Source of the DNA: Azospirillum sp051124815
GTDB taxonomy: Bacteria > Pseudomonadota > Alphaproteobacteria > Azospirillales > Azospirillaceae
Assembly: GCF_051124815.1 (NCBI RefSeq)
Contig: NZ_CP118486.1
Coordinates: 1-64,000, forward strand
Reading direction: 5' to 3'
Length of the DNA stretch: 64,000 nt
Part shown: piece by piece, positions 35,841-46,113 of the stretch
Numbering within the stretch: the first letter of the stretch is position 1
Layout: each line of letters begins with the position of its first letter
The notes under the pieces: model-generated
Told to the model about the DNA's origin: nothing
The model's input: the letters and a program-made list of their open reading frames with translations, nothing else
Database searches by the model: none
Made by a program: the position numbers and the translations under genes

Positions 35841-37373
35841 TCAGCTCGGCTGCGGTTCGGCCAGGAACAACCGGTAGGCCGGGTTGCCGCTCTCGTCCCA
35901 ATACGGGTATCCGAGATCGTCGAGGCAGCGCCGAAACCGCACGCGGTCCTTTTCGGGCACCTGGATGCCGGCCAGAACCCGGCCGTAATCGGCGCCATGG
36001 TTGCGGTAGTGGAAGAGCGAGATGTTCCAGTCCTGCGCCAGCCCGTTCAGGAACTTCAGCAAGGCGCCCGGCCGTTCCGGGAACTGGAAGCGGTAAAGCA
36101 GTTCGTCCTTCAGACCGCGCACCCGGCCGCCGACCATGTAGCGGACATGCAGCTTCGCCATCTCGTTGTCGCTCATGTCCAGCACCGGACAATCCAGGCC
36201 GCGCAGCAGGTCGATGATCTGGCGCTTTTCCGCGTCGCCCTCGGTCAGTTGGACGCCGACGAAGATCTGCGCCTCGCGGTCGTCGGCGTAGCGGTAGTTG
36301 AATTCGGTGATCGACCGCTTGCCGAGCGCCTGGATGAATTGCCGGTAGGCGCCGGGGCGTTCGGGGATGGTGACGGCCAGCAGCGCCTCGCGCCGTTCGC
36401 CGATCTCCGCCCGTTCGGCGATGTGGCGCAGCCGGTCGAAGTTCATGTTCGCGCCGCTGCCGATCGCCACCAGCCCCTTGCCCTGCAGCCCTTCGCGCTC
36501 CGCGTATTTCTTGAGCCCTGCCAGACCGACCGCACCCGAGGGCTCGGTGATGGCGCGGGTGTCCTCGAAGATGTCCTTGACCGCGGCGCAGATCTCGTCG
36601 GTGTTGACGGTGATGACCTCGTCCAGCAGCTCGCTGCACAGCCGGAAGGTCTCGGATCCGACCTGACGGACGGCGACGCCGTCGGCGAACAGCCCGACCT
36701 GATCGAGCTGCACGCGCTTCCCCGCCGCGATGGCCGCGCCCATGCTGGCCGCGTCGTCGGGCTCCACCCCGATCACCTTGACGTCGGGGCGCAGGAACTT
36801 GACGTAGGCAGCCACGCCGGCGGCCAGCCCGCCGCCGCCGATCTGCACGAAGATGGCGTCCAGCGGGTGCGGGTGCTGGCGCAGGATCTCCATGCCGACG
36901 GTGCCCTGGCCGGCGATCACGTCCGGATCGTCGTAGGGGTGGATGAAGGTCAGCCCCTTCTCCGCCTCGATCTGGCGGGCGTGGAGATAGGCGTCGTCGA
37001 AGACGTCGCCGTGCAGCACGACCTTGCCGCCGCGGCTCTTCACTGCCTGGATCTTGATGGCGGGCGTCGTGCGCGGCATGACGATCACCGCCTTGATCCC
37101 CAGCTTCTGCGCCGACAGCGCCACGCCCTGGGCGTGGTTGCCGGCCGACGCGCACACCACCCCGCGTTCCCGCACCTCCGGGGCCAAGCCGACCATCTTG
37201 TTGTAGGCGCCGCGCAGCTTGAAGGAGAAGACGGGCTGCAGATCCTCGCGCTTGAGCAGAGCGATGTTGTTCAGTCGCTGCGACAGCCGCGGCATCGGAT
37301 CGAGCGGGCTTTCGATGGCGACGTCGTAGACGCGCGCGGTGAGGATCTTGCGGACATACTCGTGCATGAACAT
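35841..37373 (-). CDS. ilvA: Threonine ammonia-lyase, biosynthetic type
   Basis: IlvA deaminates threonine to 2-oxobutanoate, the first step to isoleucine. The 510-residue enzyme has a PLP domain with K52 in FSFKLRGAYNK and the phosphate loop QIGGGGLAAG, then two C-terminal ACT-like regulatory repeats (about 330-405 and 425-500; PERPGAYRQF and PERPGALLKF), the arrangement of the isoleucine-inhibited form. Starts at 37373 and 37367 are both possible; AGGA six nt before 37373 favours the first. It is followed by ydfG on the same strand. Confidence 0.95.
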   Translation of the reverse strand: MFMHEYVRKILTARVYDVAIESPLDPMPRLSQRLNNIALLKREDLQPVFSFKLRGAYNKMVGLAPEVRERGVVCASAGNHAQGVALSAQKLGIKAVIVMPRTTPAIKIQAVKSRGGKVVLHGDVFDDAYLHARQIEAEKGLTFIHPYDDPDVIAGQGTVGMEILRQHPHPLDAIFVQIGGGGLAAGVAAYVKFLRPDVKVIGVEPDDAASMGAAIAAGKRVQLDQVGLFADGVAVRQVGSETFRLCSELLDEVITVNTDEICAAVKDIFEDTRAITEPSGAVGLAGLKKYAEREGLQGKGLVAIGSGANMNFDRLRHIAERAEIGERREALLAVTIPERPGAYRQFIQALGKRSITEFNYRYADDREAQIFVGVQLTEGDAEKRQIIDLLRGLDCPVLDMSDNEMAKLHVRYMVGGRVRGLKDELLYRFQFPERPGALLKFLNGLAQDWNISLFHYRNHGADYGRVLAGIQVPEKDRVRFRRCLDDLGYPYWDESGNPAYRLFLAEPQPS

Positions 37374-37426
37374 CGGCCTTCCTGAACAGGTCGCGGCGAC
37401 CATAGCAAATCCGGCGCGGTCTTGCG

Positions 37427-38365
37427 CTATGGCGCCTGCACTGCGCGGAAGGCGATGGGAACGGCGACGCGCATCACCTCGATGAAGCGGCGCAGGCGGG
37501 CTGGCTGGTGGCGGGAGGGCGGATAGACCAGGCTGACGGGCAGGGTAGCCGCCCGCCAGTCCGGCGCCAGTTGCACCAGCCGCCGCGTCGCCAGATCGTC
37601 CACCAGCGCCCATTGCGAGCCGATGGCGGCGCCCAGCCCGAGAATCGCCGCGTTGCGGATCGCCTGCAGCCCGTCGGTGGACAGGCGCGGCCGGATGGGG
37701 AAGCGGGCCCTCTCGCCGGTCCCGGCATGGGTCAGTTCCACCTCGTCCCGGTAGAAGGTGCGCAACGCCAGCCAGGGCAGTTCCGCCAGCTCGTCGGGAT
37801 GGCGCGGCAGCGGCCGGTCGCCGAGCAGGTCGGGGGAGGCGACGACGATGCGCGGCACCTCCGCCAGCCGCAGGGCGACGACCGACGGGTCGGCCACCTC
37901 GCCGACGCGGATGGCGCAGTCGATGCCCTCGCCGATGAAATCCGGCATGCGGTCGTGCAGGAACCACTCCACCGTCATCCGCGGATAACGGCGCAGGTAA
38001 TCCGCCACCGGCCCGATCAACTGCTGCTGCCCGAAGGCATGCGGCGCCACGATCCGCAGATGGCCGGACGGCTGGTCGTCGACCCCGCGCACGTCGCTTT
38101 CCAGCATCTGCCAGCCCGCCAGCAGGTCCTTGGCCCGCTCGTAGCAGCGGGTGCCGTCCTCCGTCAGGTTCATCCGGTGGGTGGAGCGTTGCAGCAGCCG
38201 GATGCCCAGCAGCCGCTCCAGCTGTTGCAGCCGTCGGCTGACCGTCGGCTGGGTGCTGCCCATCTGCGCCGCGGCGGCCGACAGGCTGCCGGCCTCGACG
38301 ATGCGGACGAAGGTCTCAAGCAGGGCGATGCGGTCGCTGCCGACCGCGGAGAGATCAGCGCTCAT
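37427..38365 (-). CDS. LysR-family regulator
   Basis: A 312-residue LysR protein with winged helix (about 12-70; STQPTVSRRLQQLERLLGIRL) and effector domain (about 95-300). The ATG at 38365 gives the usual start MSADLSAVGSDRIALLETF; longer frames cross the intergenic region. It is divergent from an MFS transporter gene and probably regulates it. This subgroup usually controls an adjacent gene in response to small effectors. Confidence 0.88.
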   Translation of the reverse strand: MSADLSAVGSDRIALLETFVRIVEAGSLSAAAAQMGSTQPTVSRRLQQLERLLGIRLLQRSTHRMNLTEDGTRCYERAKDLLAGWQMLESDVRGVDDQPSGHLRIVAPHAFGQQQLIGPVADYLRRYPRMTVEWFLHDRMPDFIGEGIDCAIRVGEVADPSVVALRLAEVPRIVVASPDLLGDRPLPRHPDELAELPWLALRTFYRDEVELTHAGTGERARFPIRPRLSTDGLQAIRNAAILGLGAAIGSQWALVDDLATRRLVQLAPDWRAATLPVSLVYPPSRHQPARLRRFIEVMRVAVPIAFRAVQAP

Positions 38366-38375
38366 ACGCACAACG

Positions 38376-38390
38376 TATAGCAAATCTACA
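38376..38390. promoter_or_regulatory. LysR-type box TATAG-N5-CTACA before the MFS gene
   Basis: An imperfect palindrome (one mismatch) with T-N11-A spacing lies 10 nt upstream of the lysR start and about 85 nt before the MFS gene, the usual place for a LysR autoregulatory and activation site. Confidence 0.4.
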
Positions 38391-38475
38391 CCTGCTTCGA
38401 CTACCGTCCGGTCGGAGCGGCCGCCATACTCCCCATTAATCACGCACTCGCACGCTCTTGAGGGGGGTTAGACCG

Positions 38476-39717
38476 ATGTCAACCATTCAATCCGCGCATG
38501 CAAGCCCGCTGGCGACGCCGCTGTCGCGGGCCGCGGCGCGCGACACCGGGATCGGCCGGCCGCTGGTCTTCCTGCTGGCGGCGGGCGCCGGTCTGGCGGC
38601 GGCGTCGCTCTATTACAGCCAGCCGATGCTGGGTGTTCTCGGCGCCGACATCGGCGCGGCGGATCGGACGGTCGGCTGGGTACCGACGCTGACACAGCTG
38701 GGATACGCCTTCGGCATCCTGCTGCTGGCGCCGCTGGGCGACCGCTTCGACCGCCGCAACATTATCCTGGCGAAGGTCGCGGTCCTGGTCGCGGCCCTGC
38801 TGGCGGCGGGCTTCGCGCCCTCCATCGGCGGGCTTTTGGCGGCAAGTCTGGTGATGGGATTGTCGGCGACGCTGGCGCAGGACATCGTTCCCGCCGCCGC
38901 GACGCTGGCGCCGGCCGAACATCGCGGCCGGGTGGTGGGCACGGTGATGACCGGGCTGCTGCTGGGCATCCTGCTGTCGCGGGTGGTCAGCGGCATCATC
39001 GCCGAGCAGTTCGGCTGGCGCGCCGTGTTCGTCGCCGCCGCCGGCAGCATCGCCCTGCTGGGGGTCGCCCTGTGGCGCGGGCTGCCGCGCTTCACGCCGA
39101 CGACCGATCTCGGCTACGGCCAGTTGCTGGGGTCGCTGGTCACGTTGTGGGGCAATCATCCGGGCCTGCGCCGGGCGGCCATCGCACAGGGCCTGCTGTC
39201 GCTGGGCTTCAGCGCCTTCTGGTCGACGCTGGCGGTGATGCTGCATGGCGCGCCGTTCCATCTGGGTGCCGCCGCCGCGGGTGCTTTCGGTCTGGCCGGC
39301 GCGGCGGGTGCGCTGGTGGCGCCGGTCGCCGGCCGCATCGCCGACCGCCGCGGCCCGGCCCTGATGACCCGGCTGGGCGCCGGTATGGCCGTGGTCTCCT
39401 TCGCCGCCATGGCCCTGTCGCCGCTGCTGCCCGAGGGGGCCCGCCTGTGGCTGCTGGTGGCGAGTGCCATCGGCTTCGACCTGGGCGTCCAGGCTTCGCT
39501 GATCGCCCACCAGACCATCGTCTACGGCATCGACCCGGCCGCCCGCAGCCGCCTGAACGCGGTGCTGATGGTCGGCATGTTCATCGGCATGGCCGCCGGC
39601 GCCACACTGGGCAGTCAGGCCCTGGCCGCCTGGGGTTGGAACGGCGTGGTCGCCGTCGCCACCGCCGCCTCGGCCGCCGCGCTCGCCCTGCGGCTGTTCA
39701 CCCGGTCGGACCGCTAG
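38476..39717 (+). CDS. Major facilitator superfamily transporter
   Basis: A 413-residue transporter with about twelve hydrophobic helices and the MFS loop motif GDRFDRRNIILAK between helices 2 and 3, plus the equivalent AGRIADRRGPALMTR in the second half. It probably exports a small molecule or drug. AGGGGGG sits about 9 nt before the ATG at 38476. It is paired with a divergent LysR gene and ends at a strong terminator. Confidence 0.88.
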   Translation: MSTIQSAHASPLATPLSRAAARDTGIGRPLVFLLAAGAGLAAASLYYSQPMLGVLGADIGAADRTVGWVPTLTQLGYAFGILLLAPLGDRFDRRNIILAKVAVLVAALLAAGFAPSIGGLLAASLVMGLSATLAQDIVPAAATLAPAEHRGRVVGTVMTGLLLGILLSRVVSGIIAEQFGWRAVFVAAAGSIALLGVALWRGLPRFTPTTDLGYGQLLGSLVTLWGNHPGLRRAAIAQGLLSLGFSAFWSTLAVMLHGAPFHLGAAAAGAFGLAGAAGALVAPVAGRIADRRGPALMTRLGAGMAVVSFAAMALSPLLPEGARLWLLVASAIGFDLGVQASLIAHQTIVYGIDPAARSRLNAVLMVGMFIGMAAGATLGSQALAAWGWNGVVAVATAASAAALALRLFTRSDR

Positions 39718-39741
39718 CCCTTCGCTCTTGGTAAGACGACG

Positions 39742-39783
39742 AAGCCCCCGGAACCCTGCGGCGACGCATGGTTTCGGGGGCTT
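39742..39783 (+). terminator. Rho-independent terminator after the MFS gene
   Basis: AAGCCCCCGGAACC at 39742-39755 pairs with GGTTTCGGGGGCTT at 39770-39783 (one G-T pair, 14-nt loop), with TTT directly after. The arms end in AA and TT, so it could work in both directions and also end the convergent long operon. Confidence 0.8.
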
Positions 39784-39807
39784 TGTCGTGAATGAAGCGG
39801 GTGCCGG

Positions 39808-41238
39808 TCAGCGAGGGGCCGCCACCACCTTGCCCGGGTTCATCAAGCCCTGCGGATCGAACAGGCGCTTGATCCCCTGCATCAGCGCCATTTCCGCCGG
39901 TCCCTTGAAGGCGGCGAGCGCGTCGCGCATGCTCTGGCCGATGCCATGCTCGGCGCTGATGGTGCCCCCCAGTTCGATGGCCTCACGGTGGACCGCGGTG
40001 CTGACCGCGTGGGCGATGCGCTCCAGTGGTTCGGCCGAGGCCCGGAGGCTTTCCGGCAGGATGGCGACCAGATGGATGTTGCCGTCGCCGATATGGCCGA
40101 CCGCCACGACGCGGGCGTCCGGCCGAACCGCCTCGACGGCGGCGGTGGCGCGGGCGACGAAGTCGGGGATGCGGGCGACCGGCACCGCGGTGTCGTGGCC
40201 GATGACGATTCCGCTCTTGCGGTTGGCCTCCGACACGCTGTGGCGCAGCTTCCACATCGCGGCGGCCTGGGCATGGCTGCGGGCCACGGCTGCGTCGGCG
40301 ATGCTGCCGTCCTCCAGCCCGGCCGCCAGAAGTTCCTCAAGCCTTTCGGCAAGCTCCAGGCCCACCAGCGGATCGGTGATCTCGACCAGCAGATACCACG
40401 GCATGACGGTGCCGAGCGGCCGGACGGTGCCCGGCACATGGGCAAGCACCGAGGAAAGCTGCGCCTCCGACAGCACTTCCGCCGTGGTCACCCGGTCGCC
40501 CAGCGTGCCGCGCAGCCGGGCGAACACCTGCAAGGCCGCTTCCAGCGAGCGGAGGGCGAGGAAGCCGGTCGCGACGCTCTGCGGGCGGGGAAACAGCTTC
40601 AGCGTCGCCGCGGTGACGATGCCCAGCGTGCCCTCCGCCCCGATGAACAGATGCTTCAGAGCGTAGCCCGTGTTGTCCTTGCGCAGCGCGCGCAGCCCGT
40701 TCCACAGCGTGCCGTCGGGCAACACAACCTCCAGCCCCAGCACGAGGTCGCGCATCGGGCCATAGCGCAGGACGGCGGTGCCGCCGGCGTTTGTGGCGAT
40801 GGTGCCGCCGATCTGGCAGCTGCCTTCGCTGCCCAGGCTCATCGGGAACAGGCGTCCGGCCTCCTCGGCGGCGGCCTGGACGGCGGCAAGGGTGCAGCCG
40901 GCCTCCACCGTCAGGCTGTCGCCGATGGGATCGACCTCGCGGATGCGGTTGAGGCGCGACAGGCAGAGCACGAGGCTGCGGCCGGTGTCGTCGGGAATTG
41001 CGCCGCCGACCACGCCGGTGTTGCCGCCCTGCGGCACCAGCGGCGTGCCCGTCTCGCCGCACAGCCGGACGATGGCCGCCACCTGCGCCGAATCGGCCGG
41101 GCGGACCACCGCCAGCGCGGCGCCGCGGTAGCGCCCGCGCCAGTCCGCCAGGAAGGGCGCGGTGTCGGCCGGCTCGACCAGCACATGCGCCGGCCCGAGG
41201 ATCGCCTGCGCCCGCTCCGCCACATCCGTGCCGGACAT
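39808..41238 (-). CDS. FAD-linked 2-hydroxyacid dehydrogenase (GlcD/D-lactate dehydrogenase family)
   Basis: This 476-residue flavoprotein oxidises a D-2-hydroxy acid to the 2-oxo acid. It has the FAD domain with PQGGNTGVVGG (near 69-79), GSEGSCQIGGTIATN, and the cap with VGHIGDGNIH, GTISAEHGIG and LFDPQGLMNPGK, matching D-lactate/D-2-hydroxyglutarate dehydrogenases. I chose ATG 41238. It is the last gene of the Liv transporter operon (5 nt after livF), suggesting the imported compound or a product is a 2-hydroxy acid. Confidence 0.9.
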   Translation of the reverse strand: MSGTDVAERAQAILGPAHVLVEPADTAPFLADWRGRYRGAALAVVRPADSAQVAAIVRLCGETGTPLVPQGGNTGVVGGAIPDDTGRSLVLCLSRLNRIREVDPIGDSLTVEAGCTLAAVQAAAEEAGRLFPMSLGSEGSCQIGGTIATNAGGTAVLRYGPMRDLVLGLEVVLPDGTLWNGLRALRKDNTGYALKHLFIGAEGTLGIVTAATLKLFPRPQSVATGFLALRSLEAALQVFARLRGTLGDRVTTAEVLSEAQLSSVLAHVPGTVRPLGTVMPWYLLVEITDPLVGLELAERLEELLAAGLEDGSIADAAVARSHAQAAAMWKLRHSVSEANRKSGIVIGHDTAVPVARIPDFVARATAAVEAVRPDARVVAVGHIGDGNIHLVAILPESLRASAEPLERIAHAVSTAVHREAIELGGTISAEHGIGQSMRDALAAFKGPAEMALMQGIKRLFDPQGLMNPGKVVAAPR

Positions 41239-41243
41239 CGCCG

Positions 41244-41943
<700 letters not shown>

Positions 41944-41951
<8 letters not shown>

Positions 41952-42744
41952 CGACCGGCTCCCGTCCCAGATACACGCGGATCACTTCCGGATCGTTCAG
42001 CACCTGTGCCGGCGCCCCTTCGGCGATCTTCACCCCATGGTCCAGCACCACCAGCCGGTCGCAGACGCTGGCGACCACCCGCATGTGATGCTCCACCAGC
42101 AGAACGGTGACGCCGCGGGCACGGATGCGGCGGATCATCTCGACCAGCCGCTGGCCCTCCTCCGGGTTCATGCCGGCGGCCGGCTCGTCGAGCAGCAGCA
42201 GGCGCGGCTCGGCGGCCAGCGCGATGGCGATCTCCAGCCGGCGCTGCTCGCCGTAGGACATGGCGTCGGCCAGCGTGTCGGCCCGGTGGTCGAGATCGCA
42301 GAAGGCCAGGATCTCCATGGCCTTGCGGCGCAATTCCGCTTCTTCGCTGCGGTAGGCGGCGTTGCGGAGGATGGCGGCGCCCCAGCCGGTGCGCGTCGTG
42401 CGGTAGGCGGCGCTGCGCACATTGTCGAGCGCCGTCAGGCTGGGGAACAGGCTGGTGATCTGGAAGGTGCGCGACACGCCGCGCTGGCCCATCACGTGCG
42501 ACGGCGCGCCGGTGCAGTCGGTGCCGTCGAAGCGGACGGTGCCCGACGACGGCGGCAGCGAGCCGCCAAGCATGTTGAACAGCGTCGTCTTGCCGGCGCC
42601 GTTCGGCCCGATCAGCCCGACCACCTCGCCGGCCTGAACCGTCATGGTGACGTCGCGGACCGCGGTCAGGCCGCCGAAGATGCGGGTCAGGTTGCTGACC
42701 GCCAAAATCTCTTTTGCCGGGAATGCTTGAGCAGCTGCGTTCAT
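41944..42744 (-). CDS. livG: Branched-chain amino acid-type ABC transporter ATPase LivG
   Basis: The 266-residue partner ATPase shows Walker A GPNGAGKTTLFNM, a longer linker between the Walker A and signature regions, the signature MSYGEQRRLEIAIAL, and Walker B LLLDEPAAGMNP, followed by VEHHMRVV. The AAGMNP after the Walker B is the LivG hallmark. The start at 42744 overlaps the livM stop by four bases. Confidence 0.94.
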
Positions 42745-43751
42745 TTCGCACCTCCCTCGGTGCTGGGCAGACCGCTGGTCGTGGCCGGCATGTTGTTCTC
42801 CGCCTTGTGGGTGTTGCGCCAGCGCTGCCACAGGCTGACCAGCCCGCCCGGCAGGAAGACCACCGTCCCGGTCAGCAGGGCCGCGAAGATGACCATGCGC
42901 AGCGGACCGGCGACGCGCAGCGATTCCAGAAGGCCGATATAGACCAGCGCCCCCAGGATCGGCCCCAGGATGGTGCCGCGCCCGCCGATGATGACGACGA
43001 TGATGAGGGCGGCGACATTGTGGACGCCCATGATGTCGGGGGTGATGACCCGGATATAGTGGGCGTAGATGGCGCCGCCGATGCCGGCGATGGCGGTGGC
43101 GGCGACGAAGCCCAGCAGCTTGGTGTGGAAGACGTTGATGCCGAGCGACGCCGCCAGCGGCGCATTCTCGCGCACCGCCAGGAAGGCGCGGCCGGTGCGG
43201 CTGCTCACCAGCGCGTGGCAGAGCCAGGCGGTCGCCAGCACCAGCGCCAGCACCAGATAATAGGTCGGCCGGGCGCTGTCGAAGGCCAGCGGGCCGATCG
43301 CCATCGGCGGGATGTCGGTGATGCCCATAGGCCCGCGCGTCAAATCCACCCAATGGTTGGTGATGGTGAACAGGATGGCGCCGAAGCCCAGCGTCAGGAT
43401 GGCGAACTGCGGCCCGACCACCCGCAGGGCGGCATAGCCGATCACCAGCCCGAACGCCGCCGCCACCAGCCCGGCCAGCGGCAGCCCCAGCAGCGGCGGC
43501 AGGCCGAGTTGTGTGCTGAGGATGGCGGAGGTGTAGGCGCCGACGCCGACGAAGGCGGCATGGCCGAAGGTGAGTTCGCCGAGATAGCCGATGACGATGT
43601 TGAGGCTGAGCGCCAGCAGCGCATACAGCATCCACAGCACCAGCAGATGTTCCAGATAGGCGTTGCCGGCGAGGAATGGCAGGACCGCCAGTGCGGCCAC
43701 GCCGCCCGCGATCGCCAGGGGCTGTGCCAGGGTTTGGGTGTTGGTGTTCAT
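42741..43751 (-). CDS. livM: Branched-chain amino acid-type ABC transporter permease LivM
   Basis: A 336-residue permease with about ten hydrophobic segments; LivM markers are the LLALSLNIVIGYLGELTFGH block (near 45-64) and the NAPLAASLGINVFHTKLLGF loop that contacts the ATPases. The C-terminal tail is hydrophilic. ATG at 43751 overlaps the livH stop (ATGA). Confidence 0.93.
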   Translation of the reverse strand: MNTNTQTLAQPLAIAGGVAALAVLPFLAGNAYLEHLLVLWMLYALLALSLNIVIGYLGELTFGHAAFVGVGAYTSAILSTQLGLPPLLGLPLAGLVAAAFGLVIGYAALRVVGPQFAILTLGFGAILFTITNHWVDLTRGPMGITDIPPMAIGPLAFDSARPTYYLVLALVLATAWLCHALVSSRTGRAFLAVRENAPLAASLGINVFHTKLLGFVAATAIAGIGGAIYAHYIRVITPDIMGVHNVAALIIVVIIGGRGTILGPILGALVYIGLLESLRVAGPLRMVIFAALLTGTVVFLPGGLVSLWQRWRNTHKAENNMPATTSGLPSTEGGAK

Positions 43752-44626
43752 CGCAGACCCCGCGCCGTGCTGAACAGGCCGTTGGGGCGCCACAGCAGGA
43801 CCGCGATGATCATCGCGTAGCCGATCGCCTCCATGAAGCCGAGGGAGATGTAGCCGCCGCCCAGCGATTCGATGACGCCCAGCAGCAGGCCGGCGAACAG
43901 GGCGCCGGTGACGCTGCCCAGCCCGCCCATGATGACGACGATGAACCCCTTCAGCACCGCCCAGTTGCCGATGGTCGGGAAGATCATCACCGTGGGGCCG
44001 ACCAGCGCGCCCGACAGCGCCGCCAGCCCGCAGGCCAGCGCGAAGGTGTAGGTGTGGACCAGCCCGATGTTGATGCCGGTCAGCGCCGCGCCGTCCGGAT
44101 TCTGCGCCGTCGCCCGCATCATCTTGCCGAAGCGCGAATAGCGGATGAACAGATAGACCGCGACCAGCGCCACCACCGCGGCGGCGAAGACCAGGATGCG
44201 CTGCTGGGTCAGCGTCACCGTGCCGATTTCCAGCACCTCGTCGGCGAAGGGGCTCTCGACATATTTGGGATCGGCGCCGAACAGAAGCTCGCCGCCGTTG
44301 GCGATCAGCAGGGCCAGACCCAAACTGGACAGCAGGATGGTGAATTCATGGTCGCGGCGCAGCGGCCAGAAGATCAGCTTGTTGGCGGCGACGCCGAGCC
44401 CCGCCACCACCACGGCCGAGATCGCCGCCGCCGCGATGTAGTCGAGCCCGAACAGGGTGCCGACGAAATAGGTGATGTAGGCGCCGAGCATATAGAACTC
44501 GCCATGGGCGAAATTCACGATGCGCAGCACCCCGAAGACCAGCGTCAGCCCGGTGGCGATGAGCACATAGGCCATCCCGTTGACCAGGCCGTTCGCGATC
44601 TGCTGGGCGAAGACGGTGAAATCCAT
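43748..44626 (-). CDS. livH: Branched-chain amino acid-type ABC transporter permease LivH
   Basis: A 292-residue permease with about eight hydrophobic helices; the start MDFTVFAQQIANGLVNGMAY and the LTLVFGVLRIVNFAHGEFYM segment are diagnostic of LivH. It pairs with LivM. It follows the binding-protein gene after a 242-nt gap filled with palindromic repeats. Confidence 0.94.
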   Translation of the reverse strand: MDFTVFAQQIANGLVNGMAYVLIATGLTLVFGVLRIVNFAHGEFYMLGAYITYFVGTLFGLDYIAAAAISAVVVAGLGVAANKLIFWPLRRDHEFTILLSSLGLALLIANGGELLFGADPKYVESPFADEVLEIGTVTLTQQRILVFAAAVVALVAVYLFIRYSRFGKMMRATAQNPDGAALTGINIGLVHTYTFALACGLAALSGALVGPTVMIFPTIGNWAVLKGFIVVIMGGLGSVTGALFAGLLLGVIESLGGGYISLGFMEAIGYAMIIAVLLWRPNGLFSTARGLR

Positions 44627-44657
44627 GTCGATTCTTCCTGTCGGGAGCGGACGTTGT

Positions 44658-44832
44658 TCCCTCTCCCCCCGCTCACGCGCAAACTTCGTTTGCGCTGACG
44701 CGACAGGCGGACCTCCGGTCCGCCGAAAGCGGGGAGAGGGGTAGGGTGAGGGGGTCGCGCTGCGGCCCTTTACCTAGAATCCACTCCATGCATCCCCCTC
44801 ACCCCGACCCTCTCCCCGGGGGGAGAGGGGGG
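44658..44832. repeat. Facing palindromic repeats with nested hairpins between the binding protein and livH
   Basis: The left element (about 44658-44754) has outer arms CCCTCTCCCCCCGC and GCGGGGAGAGG enclosing two extra hairpins, GCGCAAACTTCGTTTGCGC and GCGGACCTCCGGTCCGC. The right inverted element is at about 44792-44832. This gap could lower permease expression relative to the binding protein. Related to 11967-12110. Confidence 0.82.
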
Positions 44833-44868
44833 AAGAAGGTGAGGAGAGGGCTTTTCGCTACCGGCCGC

Positions 44869-46008
44869 TCAGTCCCGGACGCTGACGATCTGCTTCTTCT
44901 GCACCTGCACCAGATGGATCGACTGGCTCGCCTGCCCCTTGTCGGAGAAGCGCAGTTCCCCCATCACGGTCGGAACCGACTGCGATTTCAGGGCTGCCGC
45001 GATCTTGTCGTAGGCGCGCGGGTCGCCGCCGGCGGCATCGATGCCGAAGGCCAGAACCTGCACCGCCTGGGCGCCGAGCGCGGCGATGAAGGACGGATCG
45101 TTCTTGTAGTCCTTGCGGTATTCCGCAAGCCACGGCTTCAGCGACGGCGCGGCGCCGTCCTCGGTGAAGGGCGAGGCTGAATAGACCTGCTCCAGCGAAT
45201 TGCCGGACAACTCGACCAGCTTCGGGTTCATGTTGCCGGCCGACGCGATGACCTTGCCGCGATAGCCGGTCTGCTTGATCTGCCGGTAGATCGTTGCGCC
45301 CTGCGAGGTGTTGATCGCGGCGACATAGATCGCGTCGGCGTTCAGCGACTTCAGCTTGGTGAGCGCGGTGGTGAAGTCGGTGTCGGTGCGGTTGTAGAAC
45401 TCGTGCCCCTTCACCTCGATGCCGCAGGCGGTCAGCAGCTTGGTGTAGTTCTCCAGCTCCAGCCGGCCCCAGTCGTCGTTGACGTTCATGAAGGCGATGG
45501 ACTTGGGCTTGATGCGGTCACAGATCGCCTTCGAATAGAACTCCGACATCATCGCCGAGGTGGCGTTCAGGCGGAACAGGTACTTGTGTCCCTCCTCCGT
45601 CACCTTCGGGTGCTGGGAGCTGGTCATGACGGTGATGATCATGTCGCGCGTTACTTCCTTCATCGACAGGGCGACGGCGCTGAACCAGCCGCCGATGATC
45701 ATGTCGACGTTGTCCTGCTCCATCGCCCGCTTGGCGGCGCTGACGCCGTCCTCGGGGGACCCCTTGTCGTCGTAGGTCAGCAGTTCCAGCTTGCGGCCGG
45801 CGACGCCGCCCTTGGCATTGATGACCGCGGCCATCGCCTGCGCGCCTTCCAGGCCGAGCTGGCCTTCGAAGGCGCCGGTGCCGCTCATCGGGCCGATGAC
45901 GGCGATGCGGACCGGCGGTTGCTGCGCCTGGGCGCCGGTGGTGCCGGCGACGGGAATGGCGAGGGCCAGGGCCGCCGCGGCGGCAAGGAGAGTGCGCCTA
46001 CCGAACAT
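44869..46008 (-). CDS. Liv-type periplasmic substrate-binding protein
   Basis: A 379-residue type I periplasmic binding protein that delivers the ligand to LivHMGF. A signal peptide is clear: basic MFGRRT, a hydrophobic stretch, and probable cleavage after GAQA before QQPPVRIAV. The mature part starts with the family IAVIGPMSGTGAFEGQLGLE. This ABC subfamily also binds aromatic and carboxylic acids. The neighbouring enzymes (aconitase type, lyase type, hydroxy acid oxidases) suggest a carboxylate ligand. Confidence 0.9.
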   Translation of the reverse strand: MFGRRTLLAAAAALALAIPVAGTTGAQAQQPPVRIAVIGPMSGTGAFEGQLGLEGAQAMAAVINAKGGVAGRKLELLTYDDKGSPEDGVSAAKRAMEQDNVDMIIGGWFSAVALSMKEVTRDMIITVMTSSQHPKVTEEGHKYLFRLNATSAMMSEFYSKAICDRIKPKSIAFMNVNDDWGRLELENYTKLLTACGIEVKGHEFYNRTDTDFTTALTKLKSLNADAIYVAAINTSQGATIYRQIKQTGYRGKVIASAGNMNPKLVELSGNSLEQVYSASPFTEDGAAPSLKPWLAEYRKDYKNDPSFIAALGAQAVQVLAFGIDAAGGDPRAYDKIAAALKSQSVPTVMGELRFSDKGQASQSIHLVQVQKKQIVSVRD

Positions 46009-46113
46009 GGGGTTCCTCCGTGGATTGGTCGTCTTTTGGTTGGCCGTCTTTTGCCCGGCCGGCTTTTGATTTGCCCTTGGTCCCGGCGGGTGGTGCGCGC
46101 CGGCAAAGGATGG

